From NCBI GenBank assembly GCA_963704515.1, contig OY969913.1:992001-1056000 (forward strand): a DNA stretch of 64,000 nucleotides, written 5' to 3'. Origin of the DNA: VRUE01 sp963704515. GTDB lineage: Bacteria; Actinomycetota; Thermoleophilia; Solirubrobacterales; 70-9. Both the position numbers and the translations under genes were made by a program. The notes under the pieces were generated by a model that searched no databases, was not told where the DNA came from, and saw only the letters and a program-made list of their open reading frames with translations. This document shows positions 42,288 to 54,019 of this stretch, piece after piece. Within the stretch, counting starts at the first letter, position 1. Every line of letters begins with the position of its first letter.

Positions 42288-42589
42288 CGAGCGGAGCGAG
42301 TAGAGGGTCCGGACCCGTCCGACGGAACTTGTGAGCGACCGAAGGGAGCGGGTTTCGGCGGATGGGTCCGGACCCTCCTCATGGCTCCGACGCCGCCACC
42401 GAAAGGACCACCGTGCGGGCCTCTCGGCCTGACGGGCCCCGGCTTCCAGCGTTGGAAGCCGCCACCAGGGTCCTCTCCAGCTTTCTCGGCTTCGGGTTCC
42501 TTGCTCGCCCACCAGACGAGCCAAAGCGCGCCGAAGACTGGGATCTTCAGCACGACTAGCAGAAAGAAGATTGGCCAGAATCCCTCCAC
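42275..42589 (-). CDS. Small membrane protein
   Basis: From GTG 42589 this is a 104-residue ORF with one clear transmembrane span near the start (FWPIFFLLVVLKIPVFGALW), then WWASKEPEAE and a Gly/Arg/Pro-rich tail (FQRWKPGPVRPRGPHGG). I recall similar short proteins in related actinobacteria ending near this GPHGG segment. The last about 40 residues are read through the hairpin element copy B, so the true end may have been altered by that element. TACACT lies 7 nt before the start. Confidence 0.6.
   Translation of the reverse strand: MEGFWPIFFLLVVLKIPVFGALWLVWWASKEPEAEKAGEDPGGGFQRWKPGPVRPRGPHGGPFGGGVGAMRRVRTHPPKPAPFGRSQVPSDGSGPSTRSARQTR
42303..42377 (+). repeat. Hairpin element, copy B (37-nt conserved loop)
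   Basis: A 19-bp stem (42303-42321 with 42359-42377, one G-T pair) built around GGGTCCGGACCC encloses a 37-nt loop (42322-42358) starting ACGGAACTTGTGAGCGACCG. The loop is 33/37 identical to copy A in the opposite orientation, while the stem sequence is largely different. It lies between the convergent ends of the monooxygenase and the small membrane protein ORF, inside the latter's frame. Confidence 0.75.
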
Positions 42590-42596
42590 TGAGCGC

Positions 42597-42602
42597 AGTG
42601 TA
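42597..42602 (-). promoter_or_regulatory. -10 box of a predicted leaderless promoter (small membrane protein)
   Basis: TACACT on the minus strand, 7 nt before GTG 42589. Confidence 0.4.
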
Positions 42603-42609
42603 CCCGGCG

Positions 42610-43086
42610 TCAGATGCTGCGACCCCAGGCTTCGAGGGCTCCGACATGTGCCTCCTCCAGCCCCAAGTGCGTTTCGGTTGGGACGAGGAGGGTTGGGTGC
42701 TCGCGCTTTTCGGCCCAATCGAAGCAGCTGTCATCGAAGTTGTCGTCAACCCAGGCGAGCGCTCGCCCCTCCGCGTAGCGCTGAATCGGCTCCAGCTTCC
42801 AGTGCGCCCCTCCGGGCGTGACGGCGCCATCGAAGGAGATGTGCGGCAGCTCGGGCAGCCCCAGCAGGTTCGGCAGATAGAAGTTGGCTTTGTCCTCCCA
42901 GCCCGACGCCCAGACAAGCTCAAACGTCTCGCCCAACCTCCGCAGCCGATCCCCGCACGGCAGCGAGATCAAATGCGGCACCCCATCCACCAACTCAAGC
43001 TTCGTAAAAGCCCGATCCGGCTGCTCTTCAGCTCCGAACAGGCTGATCACGCCGTCGATGTCCACAGCGAGGATGGGCAAGCTCAT
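42610..43086 (-). CDS. HAD-like hydrolase
   Basis: From ATG 43086, with AGAGGA upstream, this is a 158-residue protein. VDIDGVI near residue 8 is HAD motif I (DxDG), WASGW is a plausible motif II region and ALAWVDDNFDD is the acidic motif IV, so a phosphatase-type active site is likely. It resembles the short secondary HAD proteins of actinobacteria. The frame continues upstream to 43125, but that part has no RBS and enters the spacer beside the rpsG hairpin. The substrate is unknown. Confidence 0.8.
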   Translation of the reverse strand: MSLPILAVDIDGVISLFGAEEQPDRAFTKLELVDGVPHLISLPCGDRLRRLGETFELVWASGWEDKANFYLPNLLGLPELPHISFDGAVTPGGAHWKLEPIQRYAEGRALAWVDDNFDDSCFDWAEKREHPTLLVPTETHLGLEEAHVGALEAWGRSI

Positions 43087-43108
43087 GCGTGAGTCCTCTA
43101 CGGCTGAA

Positions 43109-43205
43109 CGGAGGGGGCGGGGCACCCCTCGAACGGGCGGATACTCAAATTGCCGGTCTAATTAGACCGGCAATTGGACGGGCGAGGGGTGCCCCGCCCC
43201 CTCCG
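43109..43205 (-). terminator. 23-bp perfect hairpin after rpsG, with nested palindrome
   Basis: Arms 43109-43131 and 43183-43205 are exact complements. The 51-nt loop contains a separate 28-nt perfect palindrome (43148-43175, arms AATTGCCGGTCTAA). It starts one base after the rpsG stop, so it probably terminates rpsL-rpsG transcription. No T tract. Confidence 0.65.
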
Positions 43206-43206
43206 C

Positions 43207-43677
43207 CTACCACCTGTAGTGAGCGAACGCCTTGTTCGCCTGCGCCATGCGGTAGATGTCGTCCTTCCGCTTCCAGGCGCTGCCCTGCTGCTGCGCGGCG
43301 TCGAGGATCTCGCCCGCAAGCCGCTCGGCCATCGAGTACTCGCGGCGGTTCCGGGCGTAGTCGACCAGCCAGCGGATCGCCAGCGTGCGGGCGCGGCGGG
43401 CGGGGACCTCGACCGGTACCTGGTAGGTGGCGCCGCCGACGCGACGGGAGCGGACCTCGAGCACCGGGGTCAGCTGCTTGATCGCGGCCTCCAGGCTCTC
43501 GATCGCGTCCTCGCCGGAGCGCTCGCCGACGAGCGCCAGGGCGTCGTAGACGATCCGCTCGGCGACCTGCTTCTTGCCGTCGCGCATCACCTTGTTGATC
43601 AGCTGCTGGACCAGCCGGTTGCGGAAGCGCGCGTCGGGCTCGACGGGGCGGATCTGTGCGGCGGAGCGGCGCGGCAT
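43207..43677 (-). CDS. rpsG: 30S ribosomal protein S7
   Basis: A 156-residue S7, which nucleates the 30S head and contacts the E site. It has the N-terminal RNA-binding segment (RFRNRLVQQLINKVMRDGKK), GATYQVPVEVPARR and the beta-hairpin region. It follows rpsL by 2 nt. This pair is inverted relative to fusA-tuf. Confidence 0.97.
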   Translation of the reverse strand: MPRRSAAQIRPVEPDARFRNRLVQQLINKVMRDGKKQVAERIVYDALALVGERSGEDAIESLEAAIKQLTPVLEVRSRRVGGATYQVPVEVPARRARTLAIRWLVDYARNRREYSMAERLAGEILDAAQQQGSAWKRKDDIYRMAQANKAFAHYRW

Positions 43678-43679
43678 CG

Positions 43680-44075
<396 letters not shown>

Positions 44076-44083
44076 GGCCGCGC

Positions 44084-44089
44084 ATAGTA
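44084..44089 (-). promoter_or_regulatory. -10 box of a predicted leaderless promoter (rpsL)
   Basis: TACTAT on the minus strand, 8 nt before GTG 44075, embedded in the coding region of the upstream gene. No convincing -35 box is visible at the usual distance. Confidence 0.5.
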
Positions 44090-44940
44090 GAGCAGTCCGC
44101 CAATGACCAGCCCCGCCGCTGCCGCGAGCTGCGCGTAGAAGCCGCTCTCGAGCACCGCCGTCGCCCCCGCGAAGCGCGACGCGAGCACCCCCTCGTCGAG
44201 CCCCGCCGGCATGTCGACGAGCAGGATCACGGCGATGCCGATCAGGCCGAGGCCGATCGTAACCCGCCCCAGCCCGCGCCTTCCCGGGCGCAACGCCGCC
44301 AGCGCGGCGGCCGCCGCGAGCAGGGCGATCGGGATCAAGACGAAGGAGTGGGCGTCGAACGGCGTGCGGGCGCCCGCGGTCGGCGGCGCCGCCGCTTCGA
44401 GGCCCGCGTAGCCGGGCCAGCCGATCTCGACGCTGCGGTAGGTGACGAACTGGGCGACGATCAGACAGGCGGCGGCGGCGAGCACCGCCGCGCAGATCGC
44501 CCGCTGTGGGGTGAGCGCCGCGCTCGCCCGGGTCGCCGCCTTCGCCGCCGCGCCGCTGCCGCGCAGCAGCGCCCGTTCGCCGCGCGAGAAGCCGCGCAGG
44601 ACCAGCACGCCAACGGGACGCAGCCGCCGCCACGCCGCCTTGCCGGCGCGGCGCCCGGCCGCCCGCGCCCCGCGCCCCGCGCGCTCCACCTTCGGGCGCA
44701 GCTTCTCGACCGCGGCCAGCGCCCGGCTGTCCGCCTTGCGGGTGGCCCGAGCGGCCAGCGCCCCCGCCGCACCGATGCGCCGTCGCGCCGCTGCTATCAT
44801 CGCGCGTCGCTCAGGCAGTCTCTTCGAAGTTCGCTTGGAAGTTCGTTTCGCCGGGCCCGCGAGGGCCTTTTTCATGCGCCGATCGCGGCTCGCGCCAGAT
44901 CGTTTGCGTTTGTCCCGTCCCCGTTTCACGACCAAACCCT

Positions 44941-44946
44941 TACCTT
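44941..44946 (+). promoter_or_regulatory. -10 box of a predicted leaderless promoter (fusA)
   Basis: TACCTT, 8 nt before ATG 44955. Its reverse complement, shifted by one base (TAAGGT), is also a -10-like box for the divergent membrane-protein gene, so two start sites may share the same few bases. Confidence 0.45.
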
Positions 44947-44954
44947 AGGAACAC

Positions 44955-47066
<2,112 letters not shown>

Positions 47067-47210
47067 GCCGAGAACGGGCAGCGCGGAGCTTCTAGCTATA
47101 TTTCCCAAGTTCGCCCGCAGGCAGCACACGCTGCGCTGCGCGGCAACGCCCCTCAGACTTAATCAGCCAACTCAGACAGAACCCGACTTCGAAAGGTAGA
47201 ACGGAGAGAG

Positions 47211-48395
<1,185 letters not shown>

Positions 48396-48408
48396 GCGAC
48401 TCAAAACG

Positions 48409-48429
48409 GGGCGGGCCGCGGGCCCGCCC
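48409..48429 (+). terminator. GC hairpin after tuf
   Basis: A 9-bp perfect stem (GGGCGGGCC/GGCCCGCCC) with a 3-nt loop, followed by TCTTGC, 13 nt after the tuf stop. Confidence 0.6.
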
Positions 48430-48476
48430 TCTTGCTGCCCGCCGGGCGGCAGGACAACAACAAGGACATACGACCG

Positions 48477-48506
48477 GGGCGGCGCCCCACAAAAGGGGCC
48501 CCGCCC
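48477..48506 (+). terminator. Second hairpin in the tuf-rpsJ gap
   Basis: A 12-position stem with one mismatch (GGGCGGCGCCCC with GGGGCCCCGCCC) around the loop ACAAAA. It could be a second terminator or part of an S10-operon leader; the rpsJ start is 48 nt downstream. Confidence 0.45.
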
Positions 48507-48553
48507 TTCATGCGCGGCGAGACCGTGCGAGAGGAACGAGAGACGAGTTAGAA

Positions 48554-48874
48554 GTGGCAGCGATAGCAGCACAGAAAATCCGCATCCGGCTGAAGGCGTA
48601 CGACCACGACGCCATAGACCGGGCTGCCCGCGAGATCGTCGAGACCGCGGAGCGCACCGGGGCCAGCGTCTCCGGCCCGGTGCCGTTGCCGACCGAGAAG
48701 AACGTCTACTGCGTGATCCGCTCGCCGTTCAAGGACAAGGACTCGCGCGAGCACTTCGAGATGCGCACCCACAAGCGCCTGATCGACATCCTCCAGCCTT
48801 CGCCGAAAACCGTCGACTCGCTGCAGCGGCTCGACTCGCTGCCCGCCGGCGTCGACATCGAGATCCGCCTCTAG
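48554..48874 (+). CDS. rpsJ: 30S ribosomal protein S10 (NusE)
   Basis: A 106-residue S10 with IRIRLKAYDHDAIDRAAREI, the loop region and the C-terminal THKRLIDI segment. It also partners NusB in antitermination. The start is GTG 48554. First gene of the S10 cluster. Confidence 0.97.
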   Translation: MAAIAAQKIRIRLKAYDHDAIDRAAREIVETAERTGASVSGPVPLPTEKNVYCVIRSPFKDKDSREHFEMRTHKRLIDILQPSPKTVDSLQRLDSLPAGVDIEIRL

Positions 48875-48878
48875 GACG

Positions 48879-49508
48879 ATGGCCGCGATTCTTGGCAAGA
48901 AGCTCGGGATGACGCAGGTCTTCGGCGAGGACGGCACGGTCACGCCGGTCACCGTGATCGAGGCCGGTCCCTGCAAGGTGACCGCCGTGCGCGAGTCCGA
49001 GCGCGACGGTTACGCGGCCGTGCAACTCGCCTTCGGCGAGGTCAAGCAGGGCAAGCTGAGCAAGGGCGAGGAAGGCCACCTGAAGAAGGCCGGCGCCCCG
49101 CCGATGCGGCACCTGGTCGAGTTCCGCGACGAGGACCTCGGCGCCGAGGGGGGCCCCAAGATCGGCGACGACGTCACGGTTACCGCCTTCGAGGCGGGCC
49201 AGAAGGTCAAGGTCTCCGGGGTCTCGATCGGCAAGGGTTTCCAGGGCGGCATCAAGCGCCACAACTTCAGCCGCGGCCCGGTCACGCACGGCTCGCACAA
49301 CGTGCGTGCCCCGGGCTCGATCGGCGCCAGCACCTTCCCCGCTCGCGTCTTCAAGGGCATGCGGATGCCGGGGCAGATGGGCAACAAGAGGATCACCCAG
49401 AAGGGCCTCGAAGTCGCCCAGGTCGACTCGGAGAAGAACCTGCTGCTGATCAAAGGCTCGGTTCCGGGCTCGCGCAACGCGATGGTCGAGGTGAGGACCG
49501 ATGGCTAA
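48879..49508 (+). CDS. rplC: 50S ribosomal protein L3
   Basis: A 209-residue L3 with the N-terminal ILGKKLGMTQVF and the loop reaching the peptidyl-transferase centre (HGSHNVRAPGSIG, PGQMGNKRI). It overlaps rplD by 8 bp. Confidence 0.97.
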   Translation: MAAILGKKLGMTQVFGEDGTVTPVTVIEAGPCKVTAVRESERDGYAAVQLAFGEVKQGKLSKGEEGHLKKAGAPPMRHLVEFRDEDLGAEGGPKIGDDVTVTAFEAGQKVKVSGVSIGKGFQGGIKRHNFSRGPVTHGSHNVRAPGSIGASTFPARVFKGMRMPGQMGNKRITQKGLEVAQVDSEKNLLLIKGSVPGSRNAMVEVRTDG

Positions 49509-50112
49509 AGCGACGGTGCTCGGCAAGACCACGAAAGCCGATCTGCCGAAGGAGCTCTTCGCCGAGCCCTTCCACCACTCCCTGGTCGACGAGGCGGCGC
49601 GCGCCGATCTCGCCTCGCGCCGCCAGGGCACGGCCTCGACCCGGACCCGCGGCGAGGTGGCGATGACCGGCGCCAAGGCCTGGCGCCAGAAGGGCACCGG
49701 CCGCGCCCGCGTCGGCGCGCTCAGCTCGCCCACCCGCTTCGGCGGCGGCGTCGCCTTCGGCCCCAAGCCCCGCCACTACACGGTCAAGGTCAACCGCAAG
49801 GCGCGGCGCAAGGCGCTGCGCTCGGCGCTCTCGGTCCACGCCGAGCGCGACAGCGTGGCGCTGCTCGACGCGAGCGCCTTCGAGACCCCGTCGACGAAGA
49901 CGGCGGCCGAGGCGCTGGAGAAGTGGGGCGCCCGCCGCTCGACCCTGATCGTGCTCGCGCCGGAGGAGATCGGCGCGGCGAAGAGCTTCCGCAACATCGA
50001 GCGCGTCGAGGTCGCCGAGGTGAGCGCCCTGGGCGTCGCCGACGTGATCGGCGCCGCCTCGCTGGTCGTCTCCGAGGGCGCGCTGGCGAAACTGCGGGAG
50101 AGGCTCGGCTGA
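49501..50112 (+). CDS. rplD: 50S ribosomal protein L4
   Basis: A 203-residue L4. The exit-tunnel loop reads RRQGTASTRTRGEVAMTGAK, then WRQKGTGRARVG. In E. coli L4 also represses the S10 operon. It starts inside rplC. Confidence 0.96.
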   Translation: MAKATVLGKTTKADLPKELFAEPFHHSLVDEAARADLASRRQGTASTRTRGEVAMTGAKAWRQKGTGRARVGALSSPTRFGGGVAFGPKPRHYTVKVNRKARRKALRSALSVHAERDSVALLDASAFETPSTKTAAEALEKWGARRSTLIVLAPEEIGAAKSFRNIERVEVAEVSALGVADVIGAASLVVSEGALAKLRERLG

Positions 50113-50405
50113 TGGACGCGCGCACCGTGATCATCCGCCCGGTCGTCTCCGAGAAGAGCTACGCGCTGATCGGCGAGGGCAAGTACACCTTCCGCGTCGA
50201 CGACCGCGCCCACAAGACCCAGATCGCCCACGCGATCGAGGAGATCTTCAACGTCAAGGTGGCCCAGGTGCGCACCTCCAAGGTGCGCCCCAAGCCGAAG
50301 CGCCGCGGCCTGCACCAGGGCCACTCGCGGGGCTGGAAGAAGGCGGTCGTGCAGCTCGTCCCGGGCGACCGGATCGAGCTCTTCGAGGGCGCTGAGACCG
50401 CATAG
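50112..50405 (+). CDS. rplW: 50S ribosomal protein L23
   Basis: A 97-residue L23 at the tunnel exit, the docking site for SRP and trigger factor. It begins ARTVIIRPVVSEKSY and has the extended loop RPKPKRRGLHQG. ATG 50112 shares one base with the rplD stop; the open frame further upstream is a shadow of rplD. Confidence 0.96.
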   Translation: MDARTVIIRPVVSEKSYALIGEGKYTFRVDDRAHKTQIAHAIEEIFNVKVAQVRTSKVRPKPKRRGLHQGHSRGWKKAVVQLVPGDRIELFEGAETA

Positions 50406-50416
50406 GAGAGACGCAG

Positions 50417-51259
50417 ATGCCGAACCGCAAAACCAAACCGACCAGCCCCGGGCGCCGCTTCGCCACCTACCCGCTGCGCGAGCAGTTGACCGCCTCCAGC
50501 CCGGAACGCAAGCTGACCGAGGGCCTGCGCAAGTCCGGCGGCCGCAACGCCAACGGCCGGGTCACCGCCCGTCATCGCGGCGGCGGCGCCAAGCGGCGCT
50601 ACCGCCAGATCGACTTCAAGCGGCTCAAGGACGGCGTGCCGGCGAAGGTGGCAACGGTCGAGTACGACCCCAACCGCAGCTGCTACATCGCCCTCCTGCA
50701 CTACGCCGACGGCGCCAAGGGCTACATCCTCGCCCCGGCGCAGATCTCGGTCGGCGATCTGGTCCAGTCCGGCCCGGGTGCGGACATCAAACCCGGCAAC
50801 GCGCTCGCCCTCAGTGAGATGCCGACCGGCACGATCGTCCACAACGTCGAGCTCACCCCCGGCCAGGGCGGCAAGCTCGGCCGCTCCGCCGGCGCCTCGA
50901 TCCAGCTGGTGGCGAAGGAGGGGGAGATGGTCACCCTGCGCCTGCCCTCCTCGGAGATGCGCCTGGTGCGCGCCGAGTGCCGCGCCACCGTCGGCGTCCT
51001 CTCCAACGCCGAGCACCAGAACCTCAAGGTCGGCAAGGCGGGCCGCAACCGGCACAAGGGCAAGCGGCCGCAGACCCGCGGCGTGGCGATGAACCCCGTC
51101 GACCATCCGCACGGCGGCGGCGAGGCGCACCACACGCCGGGCGGTCACCCGGTGACCCCGTGGGGCAAGCCGACGCTCGGCTACCGGACCCGCAAGAAGG
51201 GCAAGCAGTCCGACCGCTACATCGTGCGCGGCCGGCGCCGCGGAAAGAAGAAGAGGTAA
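50417..51259 (+). CDS. rplB: 50S ribosomal protein L2
   Basis: A 280-residue L2, needed for subunit joining and peptidyl transfer. It has GRNANGRVTARHRGGGAKRR, the C-terminal AMNPVDHPHGGGEAHH with the catalytic-centre histidine, and a basic tail. Confidence 0.97.
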   Translation: MPNRKTKPTSPGRRFATYPLREQLTASSPERKLTEGLRKSGGRNANGRVTARHRGGGAKRRYRQIDFKRLKDGVPAKVATVEYDPNRSCYIALLHYADGAKGYILAPAQISVGDLVQSGPGADIKPGNALALSEMPTGTIVHNVELTPGQGGKLGRSAGASIQLVAKEGEMVTLRLPSSEMRLVRAECRATVGVLSNAEHQNLKVGKAGRNRHKGKRPQTRGVAMNPVDHPHGGGEAHHTPGGHPVTPWGKPTLGYRTRKKGKQSDRYIVRGRRRGKKKR

Positions 51260-51262
51260 GCG

Positions 51263-51535
51263 ATGGGACGCTCGACGAAAAAGGGCCCGTTCGTGGAGGA
51301 GGCGCTGATCAAGCGCGTCGCCGCGATGAACGACTCTGGCCAGAAGCAGATGCTGAAGACCTGGTCACGCGGCTCGACGATCTTCCCCGACATGGTCGGG
51401 CACACGATCGCGGTCCACGATGGGCGCAAGCACGTCCCCGTCTTCATCTCCGAGTCGATGGTCGGCCACAAGCTGGGCGAGTTCGCGCCGACTCGCACCT
51501 TCCGCTCCCACTCGGGCACCGGAAAGGGCGACTAG
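51263..51535 (+). CDS. rpsS: 30S ribosomal protein S19
   Basis: A 90-residue S19 of the 30S head: RSTKKGPFVEEAL, WSRGSTIFPDMVGHTIAVH and the basic tail HKLGEFAPTRTF. Normal length. Confidence 0.97.
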   Translation: MGRSTKKGPFVEEALIKRVAAMNDSGQKQMLKTWSRGSTIFPDMVGHTIAVHDGRKHVPVFISESMVGHKLGEFAPTRTFRSHSGTGKGD

Positions 51536-51536
51536 C

Positions 51537-51896
51537 GTGGCCACCGGACCGATCGTCGTTCGCGCCAGCTCCCGCTACGTGCGGGTCGCGCCGCGCAAGG
51601 CGCGCCTGATCGCCGACCAGGTGCGCGGCATGCACATCGAGCAGGCCCGCGCGCTGCTCGAGTTCTCGCCGCGCGGCGCCGCCGGCGACATCAGCAAGCT
51701 GATCGAGTCGGCCGCCTCCAACGCGGAGAACAACCACGACCTGGTTGCCGACGAGATGCGGATCGCCGAGATCACCGTCGACGAAGGCCCCACCCTGCGC
51801 CGCTACCGGCCGCGGGCGCTGGGCCGCGCGTCGCGGATCAACAAGCGCACCAGCCACATCGCCGTGGCGCTCAGCCCCGACGAGGACGAGGACTAG
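51537..51896 (+). CDS. rplV: 50S ribosomal protein L22
   Basis: A 119-residue L22 lining the exit tunnel (ARASSRYVRVAPRKARLIAD-like core, LRRYRPRALGRASRINKRTS hairpin). The start is GTG 51537, one base after the rpsS stop; the frame is open further upstream as a shadow. Confidence 0.95.
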   Translation: MATGPIVVRASSRYVRVAPRKARLIADQVRGMHIEQARALLEFSPRGAAGDISKLIESAASNAENNHDLVADEMRIAEITVDEGPTLRRYRPRALGRASRINKRTSHIAVALSPDEDED

Positions 51897-51898
51897 AA

Positions 51899-52714
51899 AT
51901 GGGCCAGAAGATCCACCCCGGCGGCTTCCGCGTCGGCTACATCCAGGACTGGAAGTCGAACTGGTTCGACGAGAAAGACTTCGCCGACATCCTCAACGAG
52001 GACCTGAAGATCCGCGAACACATCGAAGGCAAGCTCGCGCACGCCGGGCTCTCGAACATCACGATCGAGCGCCACGGCGAGATCGCGGTGGACATCCACA
52101 CCGCGCGGCCGGGCATCGTGATCGGCAAGTCCGGCAGCGAAGTCGACGCCCTGCGCAAGGATCTGCACAAGCTGACCGGCAAACCGGTGAAGGTCAACAT
52201 CCGCGAGGTGAAGCGCCCCGAGCTCGACGCCAAGCTGGTCGCCCAGTCGATCGCCGAGCAGCTGCAGAACCGGGTCGCCTTCCGGCGGGCGATGAAACGC
52301 GCCCTCACCTCGGCGATGCGCTCCGGCGCCAAGGGCGTCAAGGTCCAGGTCTCCGGCCGCCTCGGCGGTGCCGAGATGGCTCGCACCGAAGGCTATTCCG
52401 ACGGCCGCGTGCCGCTGCACACGCTGCGCGCCAACATCGACTACGGCTTCTTCGAGGCGCGCACGACAACCGGCCGGATCGGCGTCAAATGCTGGATCAA
52501 CAAGGGCGAAGTGATGCCCGAGGGCTTCCGCTCCGACCAGCTCACCGACGAGGACAGCGGGCCGCAGGGCGGTCAGCGCGGCGGTCGTCCCGGCGGGGAT
52601 CGTGGCCGCGGCGGCGACCGCGGCGGTCGTCCGGGCGGCGGCCGTGGAGGTCCCGGCGGCGGTCGCGGCGGTCAGGGCGGCGGCCGCGGCGGCCAGCGTG
52701 GAGGCGGTCGCTGA
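51899..52714 (+). CDS. rpsC: 30S ribosomal protein S3 with Gly/Arg-rich tail
   Basis: A 271-residue S3. Residues 1-220 are the normal two-domain protein (KH domain with ARPGIVIGKSGSEVDALRKD and the mRNA-entry helicase region RTEGYSDGRVPLHTLRANID). Residues about 221-271 are almost only Gly, Arg and Gln, with many RGG/GGR units, like eukaryotic RGG RNA-binding boxes. The stop overlaps rplP by 1 bp. S3 is usually 210-235 residues; longer C-termini occur, but this composition is unusual. Confidence 0.96.
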   Translation: MGQKIHPGGFRVGYIQDWKSNWFDEKDFADILNEDLKIREHIEGKLAHAGLSNITIERHGEIAVDIHTARPGIVIGKSGSEVDALRKDLHKLTGKPVKVNIREVKRPELDAKLVAQSIAEQLQNRVAFRRAMKRALTSAMRSGAKGVKVQVSGRLGGAEMARTEGYSDGRVPLHTLRANIDYGFFEARTTTGRIGVKCWINKGEVMPEGFRSDQLTDEDSGPQGGQRGGRPGGDRGRGGDRGGRPGGGRGGPGGGRGGQGGGRGGQRGGGR

Positions 52715-53136
52715 TGCTGATGCCGAAGCGGGTCAAGCACCGCAAGCAGATGCGCGGCCGGATGCGCGGCAACACCAAGGGCGGCAGCACCGTCGCCTTC
52801 GGCGAGTACGGGCTCAAGTCGCTCGACCGCGGCTGGATCACCAACCGCCAGATCGAGGCCGCCCGCGTGGCGATGACCCGCAAGATCAAACGTGGCGGCA
52901 AGGTCTGGATCAACGTCTTCCCCGACAAGCCCTACACGAAGAAGCCGGCCGAGACCCGGATGGGCTCGGGCAAGGGCAACCCGGAGGGCTGGGTTGCGGT
53001 GATCAAGCCGGGCAAGGTGATGTTCGAGCTGGCCGGCGTGCCCGAGGACCTCGCTCGCGAGGCGCTGCGACTTGCCGGGCACAAGCTTCCGGTGAGGACC
53101 AAGTTCGTGAGGCGCGAGGGGGTCGAGTCCCAGTGA
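52714..53136 (+). CDS. rplP: 50S ribosomal protein L16
   Basis: A 140-residue L16 near the A and P sites: MLMPKRVKHRKQMRGRMRG, then GFGEYGLKS-type region and the loop VFPDKPYTKKPAETRMGSGK. ATG 52714 overlaps the rpsC stop by one base, excluding the long open frame upstream. Confidence 0.97.
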   Translation: MLMPKRVKHRKQMRGRMRGNTKGGSTVAFGEYGLKSLDRGWITNRQIEAARVAMTRKIKRGGKVWINVFPDKPYTKKPAETRMGSGKGNPEGWVAVIKPGKVMFELAGVPEDLAREALRLAGHKLPVRTKFVRREGVESQ

Positions 53137-53345
53137 AGTCCGCCGAGGCGCACGACCTCAAAGACGACGAGCTGATCGCGAAGCTGATCGAAGCAAAGGA
53201 AGAGAAGTTCAACCTGCGCTTCCGCCAGGCGACCGGCGAGCTGGAGAACACGGCCCGGATCGGCCAGACCAGGCGGGACGTGGCGCGGCTGCTGACCGTG
53301 GCCAAGGAGCGGGGAATCGATGTTGAGAAAGAGTTGAAGAGATGA
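53133..53345 (+). CDS. rpmC: 50S ribosomal protein L29
   Basis: A 70-residue L29 (ELIAKLIEAKEEKFNLRFRQ, then GELENTARIGQTRRDVAR). GTG 53133 overlaps the rplP TGA by 4 bp; the tail overlaps rpsQ by 4 bp. Confidence 0.95.
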   Translation: MKSAEAHDLKDDELIAKLIEAKEEKFNLRFRQATGELENTARIGQTRRDVARLLTVAKERGIDVEKELKR

Positions 53346-54019
53346 GCGACGAGGAGAAGAAAGACGTGACAGAGGACGCGCCCCAGGACCAGGCGGATCA
53401 GGCCGCGGGTCCTGTCGCGGAGGAGGACTCCTCGTCCTCGCAAGCTGCGGGCGAGGAGCCCACCTCCACGCCACCCTCGGCAGATGCGGAGGAGTCCCAG
53501 GACGAGGCGCCTGCCGAGGCTCCCGCGCCGCCTGCTGAAGAAGCTTCGGCTTCTGAGCCGAATCCGGAGGATGAGCTTCCTTGGAAGGAGCGGCGTCGGT
53601 TGCAGCGCTCGCGGCAGCCGCACAAGGCTGGGCCGGCGCTTACGCCCGAGGAGAGGGCTGCCAAGCGGGGCGAGGGGCGCAAGCGCAAGGCTGAGTCGCG
53701 GCGCAAGGAACGGGCCGCGGCCAAAGCCGACAAGACTGCCGGCAGCGGCACTCCCGTCGCCGAGCGCGAGTCGGTCGCCGCGAAGGTCCGGCAGGGGATC
53801 GTCGTCTCCAGCAAGGCGGAGAAATCGATCACGGTGCGGATCGACATCGCCCGCCGCCACCCGACTTACGAGAAGGTCGTGCGCCGTTCGCGCACGCTGC
53901 ACGCTCACGACGAGCGCAACGAGGCCGGCGAGGGCGACACCGTGCGCGTGGTCGAGACCCGGCCGCTCTCGAAGACCAAGCGTTGGCGGCTGGTCGAGGT
54001 GGTGGAGAAGGCGAAGTGA
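53342..54019 (+). CDS. rpsQ: 30S ribosomal protein S17 with a 144-residue N-terminal extension
   Basis: A 225-residue protein. The S17 core is residues about 145-225 (VRQGIVVSSKAEKSITVRID, RRSRTLHAHDE). The first 144 residues are an acidic Ser/Ala/Pro/Glu-rich disordered segment followed by a basic Arg/Lys helix-like segment. S17 is normally 80-100 residues. The coupled start (ATGA overlap with rpmC) makes the extension real as an open frame; no better start is needed. Codons 21-45 lie in a 75-bp repeat also found in rpsE. Confidence 0.93.
   Translation: MSDEEKKDVTEDAPQDQADQAAGPVAEEDSSSSQAAGEEPTSTPPSADAEESQDEAPAEAPAPPAEEASASEPNPEDELPWKERRRLQRSRQPHKAGPALTPEERAAKRGEGRKRKAESRRKERAAAKADKTAGSGTPVAERESVAAKVRQGIVVSSKAEKSITVRIDIARRHPTYEKVVRRSRTLHAHDERNEAGEGDTVRVVETRPLSKTKRWRLVEVVEKAK
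53402..53476 (+). repeat. In-frame palindromic repeat, copy X (in rpsQ)
   Basis: 75 bp, 66 of 75 identical and without gaps to 57637-57711, read in the same frame (AAGPVAEEDSSSSQAAGEEP). Its right half folds into a 15-position stem around the loop TCGCAAGCTGC. Confidence 0.85.
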
